Shown: positions 42,654 through 52,122 of the stretch, piece after piece | How the letters are laid out: each line of letters starts with the position of its first letter | How positions within the stretch are numbered: the first letter of the stretch is position 1 | Assembly (NCBI RefSeq): GCF_003399445.1 | Contig: NZ_QUQO01000001.1 | Span: 1,609,001 to 1,673,000 of the forward strand | DNA from: Parvularcula marina | Lineage (GTDB): Bacteria > Pseudomonadota > Alphaproteobacteria > Caulobacterales > Parvularculaceae | Direction: 5' to 3' | DNA: 64,000 bases | The notes under the pieces: model-generated | What the model was told of the DNA's origin: nothing | The model's database searches: none | Seen by the model: the letters and a program-made list of their open reading frames with translations, nothing else | Translations under genes and position numbers: made by a program

Positions 42654-44474
42654 GTGACGGATACGAACAAGTCGGCAAACACTGAAGCGCCGTCACAAGC
42701 CGCCGCCCTGTCATCTGGCGACAAAGCCGATAAGGATCCGCGCCAGCTCTGGGGGCCGTCCTATCTCGACACGTCGTCGTGGAAGTGGGTGCCGGGCTGG
42801 CTCTATCCCTATATGCGGCCCGAAATGCTCGCCATGCTGATGCTTGGCTTCGCATCCGGCCTGCCGCTCTACATGTTCTATTCGAAGACCTCGATCTGGC
42901 TGCGGGATTCAGGGATCGAGCGATCGACCATCGGGTTCTTCTACTGGATCGGCCTTGCCTACACCCTCAAATGGATCTGGGCGCCGGTCATCGACAAGAC
43001 CGTCATCCCCCTTCTCGGCCGCTCGGTCGGCCATCGCCGCTCGTGGATGATGGTGTCGATTGCCGGAACGGTCGCGGGCCTCCTCATCCTAGCCACCGCC
43101 GACCCGTCACAAGGATTGATCCGGGTTCTGATCGGCGCCGGCCTCGTTGCCTTCTCGGGCGCGACGCTCGATGTCTCGATTGACGCCTGGCGGATTGAAA
43201 GCGCGCCGAACAAAGCACAGGCAAACATGGCCGCGTCCTACTCCCTTGGCTATCGGGGCGCGCTAATTTTCTCTGGTCTTGGCGTCAGCCTCGCCGGATG
43301 GGCAGATAGCTGGACGATTGCCTTTTGCGCGATGGCCGCGGGCATGGCTGCCTGCGCTATTCTCATCCTGCTGATCAAGGAGCCATCACAGCGCAAGCAG
43401 AACCAGAATCTGGACGGCCTCCCGTTTTTGGCAGGGCCGATCAATGCGACTGCCGTGGCAACTGCAATATTTGTGGCGGCCCGCATCCCCAAGATGTTCG
43501 GCATCGAGACGATTGTCGTCGACATCCTCGCTGTCGTCGCCGTTGCGGCGTTAATTATCGGCCCGCTTCTGTTCCGGGGCACCAAATCGCCTTTGCCCTT
43601 CCGCCTTCTTCTCGCGGGCGTCGGTGCCGCTTTCGTCTACTCTCACGAGATCGCAAGCCTCTCCAGCGTGCCCCAAGATACGCCGCTCTTCGATGTCATC
43701 CTTGCCGTGGTCTCAATCCTGATCATCGGGATTTACGCCCGGATCGTCTATCAGCTAGTCACATCGGCCTTCGGCACCACAGCCGACACAACCGAGGAAG
43801 CACCGCGAGGGAAGTTCTACTCGCTCTTTGCCACGCCGCTTTTGCAGGTCTGGGACCGTTTCGGCAAAGTCCTGATCCCGATCCTTGTCCTTGTGCTGAT
43901 CTACCGCACGAGTGACTTCACCATGGGGGTGATGGCTGGCCCGCTCTATATCGACCTTGGCTACCAGAAGGAGACAATCGGCCTGATGCAGTCATCAGGT
44001 GTCTTCGCAATTATTGCCGGTCTCTTCGTCGGCGGGCTGGTCGCCAACCAGATTGGCGTCATGCGCTCCCTCTTGGTGGGCGCTGTACTGACGATCGTAA
44101 CGACGGCCTTTTATGCCTATTTCGCAACCGTCGGGGGCGAAGGCGAAACGCTGCTGCTCGCCACCGCCATCAATGCCGACAATTTCGCCGGTGGGTTCGT
44201 CACCACCGTCTTCATCGGCTACCTCTCAAGCCTCGTTGATCCGAAATATGCCGCGACCCAATACGCGCTCTTCTCATCGCTCTACGCCCTGCTTAACAAA
44301 CTGGTCGCGGGCTTCTCAGGCCTGATCGTCGATGCGCTGGGCTATTTCTGGTTCTTCCTGCTGACTGCTAGCTATTCCATTCCGGCAATCGCGCTGATCT
44401 TCGTCGTCATGGCCATGCAGAAGAAATATCCGCCTAAACCGGTCGGCGATGCCCTCGAGGAACCATCCGTATAG
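42654..44474 (+). CDS. ampG: AmpG-like muropeptide permease (MFS)
   Basis: A 606-residue inner-membrane transporter of the AmpG/PAT MFS family, which imports anhydro-muropeptides for peptidoglycan recycling. The N-terminal block LMLGFASGLPLYMFYSKTSIWLRDSG, then TIGFFYWIGLAYTLKWIWAPVIDK, is close to AmpG. A middle insert of about 60 residues carries extra hydrophobic segments, making it longer than the roughly 490 residues of E. coli AmpG. The start is GTG with GGAGG six bases upstream. No beta-lactamase or ampR gene is near. Confidence 0.85.
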   Translation: MTDTNKSANTEAPSQAAALSSGDKADKDPRQLWGPSYLDTSSWKWVPGWLYPYMRPEMLAMLMLGFASGLPLYMFYSKTSIWLRDSGIERSTIGFFYWIGLAYTLKWIWAPVIDKTVIPLLGRSVGHRRSWMMVSIAGTVAGLLILATADPSQGLIRVLIGAGLVAFSGATLDVSIDAWRIESAPNKAQANMAASYSLGYRGALIFSGLGVSLAGWADSWTIAFCAMAAGMAACAILILLIKEPSQRKQNQNLDGLPFLAGPINATAVATAIFVAARIPKMFGIETIVVDILAVVAVAALIIGPLLFRGTKSPLPFRLLLAGVGAAFVYSHEIASLSSVPQDTPLFDVILAVVSILIIGIYARIVYQLVTSAFGTTADTTEEAPRGKFYSLFATPLLQVWDRFGKVLIPILVLVLIYRTSDFTMGVMAGPLYIDLGYQKETIGLMQSSGVFAIIAGLFVGGLVANQIGVMRSLLVGAVLTIVTTAFYAYFATVGGEGETLLLATAINADNFAGGFVTTVFIGYLSSLVDPKYAATQYALFSSLYALLNKLVAGFSGLIVDALGYFWFFLLTASYSIPAIALIFVVMAMQKKYPPKPVGDALEEPSV

Positions 44475-44481
44475 GCAGCAA

Positions 44482-44934
44482 TCAGCTGCCCGGTGCCCGG
44501 CGGGCCACAAGGCATTCGGCAAAGCTGGGCATCACTCTGCCCATGATCGACGGGCCGACCGCAAGACTTGAGACATTGCCGCCGGCCGGCATGATGACGG
44601 CATAAAGCCGGCAGGCCCCAAGGTCATAGCGGCGGAATTCATTGCTGCCCTCAACCCGGGTCAGGGCGGGGGCACCGGTCTCGGCCTCAAGCGCGGCAAC
44701 AGGCCGCCCGATGAAGCCTTCGGCGGGCGGGACATTGGCGATCCGCTCAGAGGGCAGACCCTTCATGAAATCGCCCAGCGGGTCAGTCTCCGCCTTTGGC
44801 CCTGCCACCACTTCAGGCGCATGATCTGCGCCGGATGTTGTCTCACACCCTGCCAGCAGCCCGCCAGCGAGCAGCGCCATTGCAAAGCCCCATACGGCCC
44901 CGCTAGGGCATCGCGGATTGAAAAAAGAGGACAT
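44482..44934 (-). CDS. Small lipoprotein of unknown function
   Basis: A 150-residue putative lipoprotein. The signal peptide (MSSFFNPRCPSGAVWGFAMALLAGG) ends in the lipobox LLAGC. The mature part (RIANVPPAEGFIGRPVAALEAETGAPALTRVEGSNEFRRYDLGACRLYAVIMPAGG) has a compact beta-rich look with two later cysteines, but I do not recognise the family. The start codon is only four bases from the adenosine-kinase start on the other strand; longer extensions would run antisense through that gene. It is convergent with ampG, 7 bp apart. Confidence 0.65.
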   Translation of the reverse strand: MSSFFNPRCPSGAVWGFAMALLAGGLLAGCETTSGADHAPEVVAGPKAETDPLGDFMKGLPSERIANVPPAEGFIGRPVAALEAETGAPALTRVEGSNEFRRYDLGACRLYAVIMPAGGNVSSLAVGPSIMGRVMPSFAECLVARRAPGS

Positions 44935-44938
44935 CTTC

Positions 44939-45937
44939 ATGACCGCCACTTTAGACGTCATCGCCATCGGAAACGCAATCGTCGATGTGCTCGCGCATAC
45001 GGAAGATGCGTTCATCGAGAAGCATGACCTCATCAGGGGTGCGTTCGTGCTGATTGACGAAGAAAAGGCCGCTGCCATTGGCGCGGATCTTCATAATCCC
45101 GAACAGGTAGCGGGCGGCTCGGCGGGCAACACGGTTGCTTGCCTTGCAAGCCTTGGCGGCAAGGCGGCCTATATCGGCAAGGTTGCGGATGATGAATTCG
45201 GCGCCGTCTATCGCAATTCAATGGAAGAGATCGGCGTCAAATTCCTCTCCGATTATGAACGCTCAGGTGCGGCAACGGGCCGGTGCCTGATTGCGGTGAC
45301 GCCGGATGCCGAGCGGACCATGGCGACCCTTCTCGGCGCGGCCGGGATGATCACGGTCGATGATATCGACGAAGAAGACATCACCCAGGCGGCGGTCACC
45401 TATTTTGAAGGCTATCAGTTCGATGCCCCGCATGCGCGGCAGGCCTTCATGAAAGCCTGCATGATCGCACATAAAGCGGGCCGAAAGACGTCCCTCACCC
45501 TCTCCGATATCGGCGTCGTCGAGCGGAACCGCGAGGTCCTGCTCGAAGTGATCAACGATCATGTCGATCTTGTCTTCGCCAATGAGGATGAAGCCCGCGC
45601 GCTCTTCGGTACGCATGACAATGCGCAGGCGCTGGCCGCAGAGATGTCCAAGATCGTCCCCTTCGGCGCGGTCACCTGTTCCGAACGCGGCTCAATCGTC
45701 TACGGCCCGGAGCACCCTTGCGAGGAAGTTCCCGCTTTCACGCCGCCGCAGCTCGTCGACACGACAGGGGCGGGTGATGCCTATGCCGGCGGCTTCCTTT
45801 ACGGCTTCACCCGCAATATGCCGCTTGATGAGTGTGCACGCCTTGGCTCGCTCTGCGCAACTGAGGTCATCTCCCATATGGGCCCACGCCCAGAAGTGAA
45901 CCTTGCTGAGCTGGCAAAGGAAAAGGGCTTCTTTTAA
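44939..45937 (+). CDS. Adenosine kinase (PfkB family)
   Basis: A 332-residue PfkB-family sugar/nucleoside kinase. GGSAGNTVACLASLGGKAAYIGKV carries the first PfkB signature, and DTTGAGDAYAGGFLYG the second with the catalytic aspartate. The N-terminus (DVIAIGNAIVDVLAHTEDAF) matches alphaproteobacterial adenosine kinases, which make AMP from adenosine and salvage purines. The start at 44939 follows AAGAGG. No purine operon is near. Confidence 0.9.
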   Translation: MTATLDVIAIGNAIVDVLAHTEDAFIEKHDLIRGAFVLIDEEKAAAIGADLHNPEQVAGGSAGNTVACLASLGGKAAYIGKVADDEFGAVYRNSMEEIGVKFLSDYERSGAATGRCLIAVTPDAERTMATLLGAAGMITVDDIDEEDITQAAVTYFEGYQFDAPHARQAFMKACMIAHKAGRKTSLTLSDIGVVERNREVLLEVINDHVDLVFANEDEARALFGTHDNAQALAAEMSKIVPFGAVTCSERGSIVYGPEHPCEEVPAFTPPQLVDTTGAGDAYAGGFLYGFTRNMPLDECARLGSLCATEVISHMGPRPEVNLAELAKEKGFF

Positions 45938-45940
45938 GCC

Positions 45941-46714
45941 CTACTCAGCCTCAGCTTCTCCATCGAGAAACCGGATCGCTTCAATCAGCTCCGGCCCCCG
46001 CGGGGTCTGGTGTGTGGCGTTACGATCATCGATCAGAAGGACGTTCTCGATCCCTTCATTTTTGTACTGACTGAAGATCGAGCGCGTCTCTCGGCGGTTC
46101 TGATCGCGCGCACCGGTATAAAAGACATACCGGTTCTGCCGCATCAGCGCCTTCTGCTCTTCGGTGGCATCGAGGCGGTTCACCCCGCAAATGAAGATCG
46201 CTCCCCGAAATGTTGCCGCGTAGGTTGGCGCCAGCATACTGGCCATTCGTCCGCCACCTGAGAAACCGGCCACATAGACCCGCGAGGCATCAACCGGGTA
46301 GTGGTTCGCGATTAGATAGGTTGCAAGGATTGTCTCATAGGCCCGGTACTGCGCCCGCCGGGAATTGCCGGAGCGATTAAGCTCCACAAAGATCATATTG
46401 GTTTCATCGAGCGCCGGGCCCCACCCTGCGGGCAGGATCGCCTGACGGCGTGGGGTGATATAGGAGAGAAGCCCGATGGGCGTGCCCGGCTCCCAGCTCT
46501 CAGGCACATAGATCAGGAATTCGAGGTCCTGATCGGCATCCATTCCCTTCACAAAATTAGCTGCCGCCTCCGCGCCGATGATCTCAGCGGGAGATGCCTT
46601 GACGGAGAACCAGCCGCGTTTCTCCCCGGCGGCAAAATCGGCGGGCAATTCCGCCGCCTGCGCGCAGGCCAGCATGACGAGGCTCAGACTGAGCGCGATG
46701 AAGATTTTCAGCAT
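45941..46714 (-). CDS. Exported alpha/beta hydrolase (PHB-depolymerase-like)
   Basis: A 257-residue exported hydrolase. It has a signal peptide (MLKIFIALSLSLVMLACAQA), although the LACA stretch could also be read as a weak lipobox. The nucleophile elbow is YVAGFSGGGRMASML. A late aspartate in LIDDRNA and a histidine in THQTP could complete the triad. The fold resembles esterase D/PHB depolymerase-type enzymes. It is a single gene convergent with adenosine kinase (3 bp). Confidence 0.8.
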   Translation of the reverse strand: MLKIFIALSLSLVMLACAQAAELPADFAAGEKRGWFSVKASPAEIIGAEAAANFVKGMDADQDLEFLIYVPESWEPGTPIGLLSYITPRRQAILPAGWGPALDETNMIFVELNRSGNSRRAQYRAYETILATYLIANHYPVDASRVYVAGFSGGGRMASMLAPTYAATFRGAIFICGVNRLDATEEQKALMRQNRYVFYTGARDQNRRETRSIFSQYKNEGIENVLLIDDRNATHQTPRGPELIEAIRFLDGEAEAE

Positions 46715-46839
46715 GACGTGCCCTCCCCCTTATCGGAGGAGGGCAGCGTTTCTCTTTGCTCACAAAAAATCAAGCGCTGGATGTAGAGCCATCCCGACCG
46801 CATTCGCGGCCGGTTTCTGCCGGACAGTCTGCCAATCCG

Positions 46840-47283
46840 TCAGGACACGGTCTTCACAGAAAGGTGCGGCACCCCTCCGGATGTTCGCTCCGGCGAAATA
46901 CCATCAGGACGGACAAATTTGGTCACACGCTGTCTGTAGGCGGAGAAGCTGTCAAAGGTGACGACATCCACTGGCTCATCGAAATGAAGCGTCAGGCGAA
47001 CACCCTGCTCTCCCATATTATGCACAGCAATTATCTCACCCGCGAAGGGCTGCCCCAGATAATCGCCGCTCACGCGCCGACCGGGCTGGAAGCTGGGCGG
47101 ATCAGGGCGATTGCCCGCCCGTGCATGAAGCGTATTCCAGTCACGCATACCGTATTGGCGCGCAATCAACTCCAGGGCTTCGGAATGGCTGATGAAATCA
47201 CCCTCCGACGCCAATGCTGCGCGCAGATTTTTCGCCTGTCGTTTCAGGGCCTCTAGCGAGGGGATAGATAGGTTTTCTGTCAT
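46840..47283 (-). CDS. Glyoxalase-superfamily-associated protein
   Basis: A 147-residue protein. The N-terminal segment (LEALKRQAKNLRAALASEGDFISHSEALELIARQYGMRDWNTLHA) is a helical domain seen at the ends of many proteins annotated as glyoxalase superfamily. The C-terminal half is beta-rich (GRRVSGDYLGQPFAGEIIAVH, RLTLHFDEPVDVVTFDSF). No metal-binding glyoxalase motif is evident, so a catalytic role is not supported. It is a lone gene; the 180 bp between it and hisE hold nothing I can identify. Confidence 0.65.
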   Translation of the reverse strand: MTENLSIPSLEALKRQAKNLRAALASEGDFISHSEALELIARQYGMRDWNTLHARAGNRPDPPSFQPGRRVSGDYLGQPFAGEIIAVHNMGEQGVRLTLHFDEPVDVVTFDSFSAYRQRVTKFVRPDGISPERTSGGVPHLSVKTVS

Positions 47284-47466
47284 GACGACACACTGTTTCC
47301 TATACCGCCGGGATTTCCGCTGGGGCTCGCATTGCCAATGGACCGGCAGTTCAAAACGTGTCGTTCCAGATCATTCGAGGACTTCACCATAAACGCGAGC
47401 GGCAGGGGCCTCGACCCTATGAGGGCCAAGTAGGGAGCAATCTCGTTCTCGTCAACAGGGGGCGGA

Positions 47467-47793
47467 TCATTTCCCGCGGCTGGCTTTTTCGTCGTGGCCG
47501 GACACGCCCTCGCGCGCAGCCAGAACTGCCGCGACATCCGCAAAGCTCAGCCCGTTCGCGGCCAGCAAGACGCCAAGATGGTAAAGGACATCCGCGGCCT
47601 CTGCAGCCAGCTCGTCTTTTTTGCCCGTTGCTCCAGCCAGAGCCGCCTCGACAGCCTCCTCACCGAATTTCTTGGCGCAGCGTTCCGCGCCTTTGGAGAG
47701 CAGGCTTGCCGTATAAGAACTGTCGGGGCTCTCGCTCTTGCGCGCCTCGATTGTTGCCTCAAGCCGGGTGAGAACATCGCCAATACTGCTCAT
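47467..47793 (-). CDS. hisE: HisE, phosphoribosyl-ATP pyrophosphatase
   Basis: A 108-residue MazG-like pyrophosphohydrolase, second step of histidine synthesis. [28 protein letters not shown] carries the E-E-x3-E metal pattern and [20 protein letters not shown] is the conserved second helix. Its ATG overlaps the hisF stop by 4 bp. The separate HisI enzyme is not in the window. Confidence 0.95.
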   Translation of the reverse strand: MSSIGDVLTRLEATIEARKSESPDSSYTASLLSKGAERCAKKFGEEAVEAALAGATGKKDELAAEAADVLYHLGVLLAANGLSFADVAAVLAAREGVSGHDEKASRGK

Positions 47794-48554
47794 GTCAACC
47801 TCATGGGTATGCCGTGGTCGGACATATGGGATTTCGCCTCGGCAATCGAATAGGTGCCGAAATGGAAGATGCTGGCTGCAAGAACCGCAGAGGCCTTGCC
47901 TTCAGTGACGCCCTCGACAAGGTGATCGAGCGTGCCCGCGCCCCCGGATGCAATCACCGGGATCGGTACTGCTTCTGAAATCGTCCGTGTCAGATTGATA
48001 TCATAGCCTGATTTGACGCCGTCCCGGTCCATCGAAGTGAGGAGGATCTCGCCCGCGCCAAGCTCCGCGGCGCGCCTCGCATATTGGATGGCATCGACCC
48101 CGGTGGGCGTCCGCCCGCCATGGGTGAAAATCTGCCACCCCCGGCCCGGCACCGCCTTCGCATCAATCGCAATGACGATGCACTGATTGCCTGCCGCTTT
48201 TGCCGCCGCGCTGATGAGATGCGGATCGCGGACCGCCGCCGAATTGATCGCAACCTTGTCTGCGCCTGCGGCCAGCAGCCGGTGGACATCATCGACAGAC
48301 CGCACCCCACCACCAACCGTCAAGGGACAGAAGACCTGCTCCGCCGTTCGCGTCACGATATCGAGCAGCGTGCCGCGTTCTTCATGGCTGGCCGTGATAT
48401 CGAGAAAACAGATCTCATCCGCGCCTGCATCGGAATAGGCTTTAGCACTTTCCACCGGATCGCCGGCGTCTTTGAGATCAACGAAGTTGACGCCCTTGAC
48501 GACGCGGCCATGCGCGACATCGAGACAGGGGATGAGCCGGGCTTTCAGTGTCAT
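47790..48554 (-). CDS. hisF: HisF, imidazole glycerol phosphate synthase cyclase subunit
   Basis: A 254-residue beta/alpha barrel. The first strand [15 protein letters not shown] holds Asp11 and [12 protein letters not shown] holds the second catalytic aspartate; [11 protein letters not shown] is the phosphate site. With HisH it forms IGP and AICAR. It overlaps hisA and hisE by 4 bp each. Confidence 0.97.
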   Translation of the reverse strand: MTLKARLIPCLDVAHGRVVKGVNFVDLKDAGDPVESAKAYSDAGADEICFLDITASHEERGTLLDIVTRTAEQVFCPLTVGGGVRSVDDVHRLLAAGADKVAINSAAVRDPHLISAAAKAAGNQCIVIAIDAKAVPGRGWQIFTHGGRTPTGVDAIQYARRAAELGAGEILLTSMDRDGVKSGYDINLTRTISEAVPIPVIASGGAGTLDHLVEGVTEGKASAVLAASIFHFGTYSIAEAKSHMSDHGIPMRLT

Positions 48555-49285
48555 GTGACACCTTCAAGTGAGAGCACATTCTTTGGCTCAATTGTTCGTT
48601 CGTAGAGGGACCGCCCGAGAATGGCGCCTGCCACGCCATCGTCCCGGCAGGCCAATAGATCGGAGATATCCTCCGCCTTCGCAATCCCGCCCGAGGCAAT
48701 CACAGGAATACTCGTCTCCCGCGCCAGCGCCCGTGTCGCCTCGACATTCGCGCCGGTCAGCGCGCCATCGCGGGATATGTCAGTATAAACCACAGCCGCG
48801 ATTGAGGTGTGGTCATAGCGTTTGATGAGGTCAGACGCCGCAATGTCCGAAACCTCGTCCCAGCCCTCTGTTGCGACCCTTCCATCCTTCGCATCAATCC
48901 CAAGGACAATCCGGCCGGAGAAGAGGTTGAGAGCGAGTTCAGTGAATTCAGGATCCTTCACGGCCGCCGTGCCGATGATCACGCGACTGACCCCAAGCGA
49001 GAGCCAGCGTTCCACCGTTTCAAGGGACCGGATGCCGCCGCCGATTTCAACCTTTGCCTTCGTTGTACGGATGATGTCTTCGACCGCATCTGCGTTTTCT
49101 GGCTTGCCCGCAAAGGCGCCATCAAGATCGACAACATGCAGATGAGAGAACCCCGACTCCTCAAAGGCTTTGGCTTGCGCCGCCGGGTCATCACCGTAAA
49201 CCGTCGCCTTCTCCATATCGCCATGGAGCAGGCGGACACATTTGCCGGCTTTGAGATCGATGGCGGGCCAGAGAGTGAAGGTCAT
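48551..49285 (-). CDS. hisA: HisA, ProFAR isomerase
   Basis: A 244-residue beta/alpha barrel and homologue of His[20 protein letters not shown] has the catalytic Asp8, [15 protein letters not shown] and [12 protein letters not shown] are phosphate-binding turns, and [10 protein letters not shown] carries the second aspartate. It isomerises ProFAR to PRFAR. Overlaps of 4 bp on both sides show a compact operon. Confidence 0.97.
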   Translation of the reverse strand: MTFTLWPAIDLKAGKCVRLLHGDMEKATVYGDDPAAQAKAFEESGFSHLHVVDLDGAFAGKPENADAVEDIIRTTKAKVEIGGGIRSLETVERWLSLGVSRVIIGTAAVKDPEFTELALNLFSGRIVLGIDAKDGRVATEGWDEVSDIAASDLIKRYDHTSIAAVVYTDISRDGALTGANVEATRALARETSIPVIASGGIAKAEDISDLLACRDDGVAGAILGRSLYERTIEPKNVLSLEGVT

Positions 49286-49911
49286 GACGGCTCCCAGTTG
49301 AGGAAATTGCCGAGCAGCGAAAGCCCGTAGGTCTGACTTTTTTCAGGGTGGAACTGCACACCGGCAATATTCTTCCTGATGATCGCCGCCGGGAAGGTTT
49401 CGCCATAGGTTGCGGTGGCTGCGATATCCGCTGGATCCTCAGCATCAAAACAGAATGAATGCACAAAATAGGCATCGCCATCGGGCGGGAAGAGCGCGTG
49501 CTCTTTGGCCTGCACGTCATTCCATCCCATATGCGGGATTTTAAGGCCCTCTGCCTTCAGGGCACGGACGGACCCTGCGATCCAACCGAGCCCCTGGTGC
49601 TCGCCATGCTCGAACCCTCGGCTCGCCAGAAGCTGCATCCCGACACAGATACCAAGAAAGGGCGCGCCCTTATCCAGCACCGCCTCGCGCAGGGCGTCGA
49701 TCACGCCATCACGTGCGGACAGAGCCGCCATGCACGCCCCGAACGCGCCGACCCCGGGCAGGACGATGCGGTCCGCCTTCAGGATCTCCTTCGGCGATGA
49801 GGTTACGCAGATCCGTGCTGCGCTCGCCCCCTCTTCGGCGACACTCGACAGCGCCTTCTCCGCGGAGTGGAGATTGCCGGAGCCATAATCGATGAGCGCA
49901 ACGGTTTGCAT
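49282..49911 (-). CDS. hisH: HisH, glutamine amidotransferase of IGP synthase
   Basis: A 209-residue class I glutamine amidotransferase. The N-terminus TVALIDYGSGNLHS, the nucleophile cysteine in FLGICVGMQLL and the histidine-glutamate pair in GVQFHPEKS are all visible. It supplies ammonia to HisF. The start at 49911 replaces a longer frame that would run upstream without the family's N-terminus. It is the first gene of the hisH-A-F-E operon; its promoter must lie in about 65 bp before an upstream terminator. Confidence 0.96.
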   Translation of the reverse strand: MQTVALIDYGSGNLHSAEKALSSVAEEGASAARICVTSSPKEILKADRIVLPGVGAFGACMAALSARDGVIDALREAVLDKGAPFLGICVGMQLLASRGFEHGEHQGLGWIAGSVRALKAEGLKIPHMGWNDVQAKEHALFPPDGDAYFVHSFCFDAEDPADIAATATYGETFPAAIIRKNIAGVQFHPEKSQTYGLSLLGNFLNWEPS

Positions 49912-49974
49912 AGGCGCCCGCGATAATCGTCCCGGACGCGAGGCGCAACGCCGCCGCCCGCAAAAAGCCCCGCC

Positions 49975-50010
49975 CAACAAAAAAAGGGCCCCGCGGTTGC
50001 GAGACCCTTT
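49975..50010 (-). terminator. Terminator after the small exported protein gene
   Basis: On the minus strand AAAGGGTCTCGC pairs (with two G-T pairs) with GCGGGGCCCTTT and runs into TTTTT. Confidence 0.75.
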
Positions 50011-50060
50011 CCGGAAAAACTCAGGCCCAGAAAGGCCCGGTAAATCGGCTTAAGGCCGAC

Positions 50061-50360
50061 TTACATGTCGTCTGATTTTTGGCATGCCATGATCGCAGCA
50101 GTGCCAGCTTCGCCGAGCGATTCCATGCCCACTTCGGGGTCATAGGCGTCGAGGTCAGCCATCACAGCTTCGTCGTGATGGGCTTTTTTGTAGAGGCATT
50201 TGCAGTCAGTCATGCTGCCTTCGTCTTTGACAGCTTCACAGCCAGCAACCCATTCTTTCATGGCAGCTTTGTCATCGGCTGACATTTCATGGTCGTCGCC
50301 AGCAACAGCAACGCCAGCAGTCAGAACGAGCGCGGCGCCCGCGAGAAGAAGCGATTTCAT
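50061..50360 (-). CDS. Small exported four-cysteine protein
   Basis: A 99-residue protein with a clear signal peptide (MKSLLLAGAALVLTAGVAVAG). The mature part has four cysteines in the pattern C-x11-C-x-C-L...C (GCEAVKDEGSMTDCKCL, then MACQK) and many acidic residues. The same pattern appears in the lipoprotein at 54138-54485. A periplasmic disulfide-bonded helical protein is likely; its function is unknown. GAGGGA precedes the ATG by seven bases, and it has its own terminator. It separates hisH from hisB. Confidence 0.75.
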   Translation of the reverse strand: MKSLLLAGAALVLTAGVAVAGDDHEMSADDKAAMKEWVAGCEAVKDEGSMTDCKCLYKKAHHDEAVMADLDAYDPEVGMESLGEAGTAAIMACQKSDDM

Positions 50361-50467
50361 TGGTAGTTCCCTCTAATTATGTCTGCCCCAACGGCAGTGG
50401 GGAGAATTTGCGTTAACTATACGGCAAAAGAAAGACACATCCCTGCAACTTTTGAAAACAGGCGTAG

Positions 50468-51346
50468 TCAGGCCCGTAAATGCTCGTCGAAAAAGGCAAG
50501 TGTCCGCCGCCAGGCGAGCCCCGCGGCCTCCGGATCGAAGCGGCTGGTCGAATCATTATGGAAACCGTGATTCACGCCTTCATAAAGATGGACCAAATAG
50601 GGTTTTCCAGCCGCGATCAGCGCCTGTTCATAGGGCGGCCAGCCCGCATTCACGCGCTCATCAAGCCCAGCGAGTTGGATCATGAGGGGCGCTGAGACTT
50701 TTTCGGCATCCTCCGCTGACGGCCAGCCGCCATAAAAGGGCACAGCCGCAGACAGGCCTTCGGCCCGGTAGGCCAGCTCATTCGTGACATAGCCCCCAAA
50801 ACAGAAGCCGACACAGCCAACCTTTCCGGTCGAGGCGGGATGCGCCTTCACGCTCATCAGGCCGGCGAGGAAGTCTTCGACCATCTCCTCGCGGTCGCGC
50901 TCACGCTGCAATGCCCGGCCATCATCATCATTGCCGGGATATCCGCCAAGTGGGTAGAGCGCATCGGGCGCAAGGGCGACATAACCCGCCTTGGCAAGCC
51001 GCCGGGCCACATCCTCGATATAGGGGTTCAACCCCCGGTTCTCGTGGACGACCAGAACGGCCGGATGCTGCCCCTCCCCTGCGGGCCGGGCGAGGAGGCC
51101 CGCCATCTCGCCTGCGCCTTTCGGGGATGGGTAGATCAGCGTTTCGGTCTCAATATCCGGATCATCGGGCGAGACCTGCTGGGCCATCGCATAATTGGGC
51201 AGGAGCGCAGCCAGCATGCCGGAAATGGTGAGCCCCGCTACGGCATAAGCGCCGAGGCCTTCCAGAAAGCCGCGCCGGTCGACCTGTCCGTGGCAATACT
51301 GGTCGTAAAGCTCATAGGCTTCCTGCGGCAGCTTACGCGTACTCAT
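50468..51346 (-). CDS. Dienelactone-hydrolase family protein, Tat-type signal
   Basis: A 292-residue dienelactone hydrolase-like enzyme. A twin-arginine-type leader (VDRRGFLEGLGAYAVAG) precedes the catalytic domain. The nucleophile is a cysteine in VGFCFGG, with a possible acid in LAGLDERVN and the histidine in GVNHGFHND, the C-D-H triad of the family. The start at 51346 has GGAGGAG nine bases upstream. It is followed by no further gene on its strand for about 100 bp. The substrate could be an ester or lactone; the GST and DJ-1 genes upstream hint at detoxification. Confidence 0.85.
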   Translation of the reverse strand: MSTRKLPQEAYELYDQYCHGQVDRRGFLEGLGAYAVAGLTISGMLAALLPNYAMAQQVSPDDPDIETETLIYPSPKGAGEMAGLLARPAGEGQHPAVLVVHENRGLNPYIEDVARRLAKAGYVALAPDALYPLGGYPGNDDDGRALQRERDREEMVEDFLAGLMSVKAHPASTGKVGCVGFCFGGYVTNELAYRAEGLSAAVPFYGGWPSAEDAEKVSAPLMIQLAGLDERVNAGWPPYEQALIAAGKPYLVHLYEGVNHGFHNDSTSRFDPEAAGLAWRRTLAFFDEHLRA

Positions 51347-51418
51347 GGCCAAGTCTCCTCCGTCCATTTTACCGGGGATCATAGCGATTGGCCAACAAAG
51401 CGCGAGAAGTGCTGACAG

Positions 51419-52111
51419 TCAGGCAGGCGGTTTCCACTCGAAAGAGCGACCGGCAAAGCCCGGCTCCTGAGCCAATATTTGCGCCGACATCCCTTCAACA
51501 GCCTTGACCAAAGCCTTGGACCGATCAGGCGCCTCTTCGGGTGTGGTTTCTTGATAGGGCGGAGACGGATAATATTCGATCCCGAGCTGCAGGGTCTTTC
51601 CCGCCATCTCTCCACCGATCTCCCCGGCCAGATAAAGTCCGGTATCGATACTGGCCGACACGCCCGCGCCCGTCACATATTTACCGGACCGGTGATACCG
51701 CTCAGGCACGACGTCCACGCCATATTTGGCAAGGTCGTCGCGATAGAAATAATTTGTGGTCGCCGATTGTCCGTCCAGCATCCCAGCAGCGGCAAGAATA
51801 CCGACGCCATTGCAGATACCCACCGTCCAGGTCGTCCCTTCATCAAGACGTCGCAGCACATCGAGGACATGGGGTTTATTCAGTACCCGGTCGACACCCG
51901 GCCCGCCGGGGATATAGAGAATGTCGAGAGAGCCGATATTTTCGAGCGACGCCGTGGCCGTCAGGCCAAGCGCTCGCGTATCGGCTGCAATCAACCCCTC
52001 TTCTTCAGCGAAGAACACGGTCTCCATGCCGGGAAGGCGCGCGAGCACCTCATATCCGCCGATTGCATCGAGCAGGGTCAGCCCGTCAAACAGGAAAATG
52101 CCTAATCGCAT
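51419..52111 (-). CDS. DJ-1/PfpI-family protein
   Basis: A 230-residue member of the DJ-1/PfpI superfamily. The N-terminus LGIFLFDGLTLLDAIGGYEVL and the nucleophile elbow VGICNGVGILAAAG with its cysteine near residue 99 are typical of the AraC-like/isonitrile-hydratase-like subgroup. The C-terminal 50 residues form an extension. It lies 11 bp after the GST gene on the same strand, so the two probably form an operon, and the dienelactone hydrolase follows 72 bp later. Confidence 0.85.
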   Translation of the reverse strand: MRLGIFLFDGLTLLDAIGGYEVLARLPGMETVFFAEEEGLIAADTRALGLTATASLENIGSLDILYIPGGPGVDRVLNKPHVLDVLRRLDEGTTWTVGICNGVGILAAAGMLDGQSATTNYFYRDDLAKYGVDVVPERYHRSGKYVTGAGVSASIDTGLYLAGEIGGEMAGKTLQLGIEYYPSPPYQETTPEEAPDRSKALVKAVEGMSAQILAQEPGFAGRSFEWKPPA

Positions 52112-52122
52112 GGTGTAGTCCT

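Noticed and set aside
44935-45078. N-terminal extension of the minus-strand lipoprotein
   Set aside because: It would be antisense to the adenosine kinase N-terminus and would bury the signal peptide and lipobox inside the protein.
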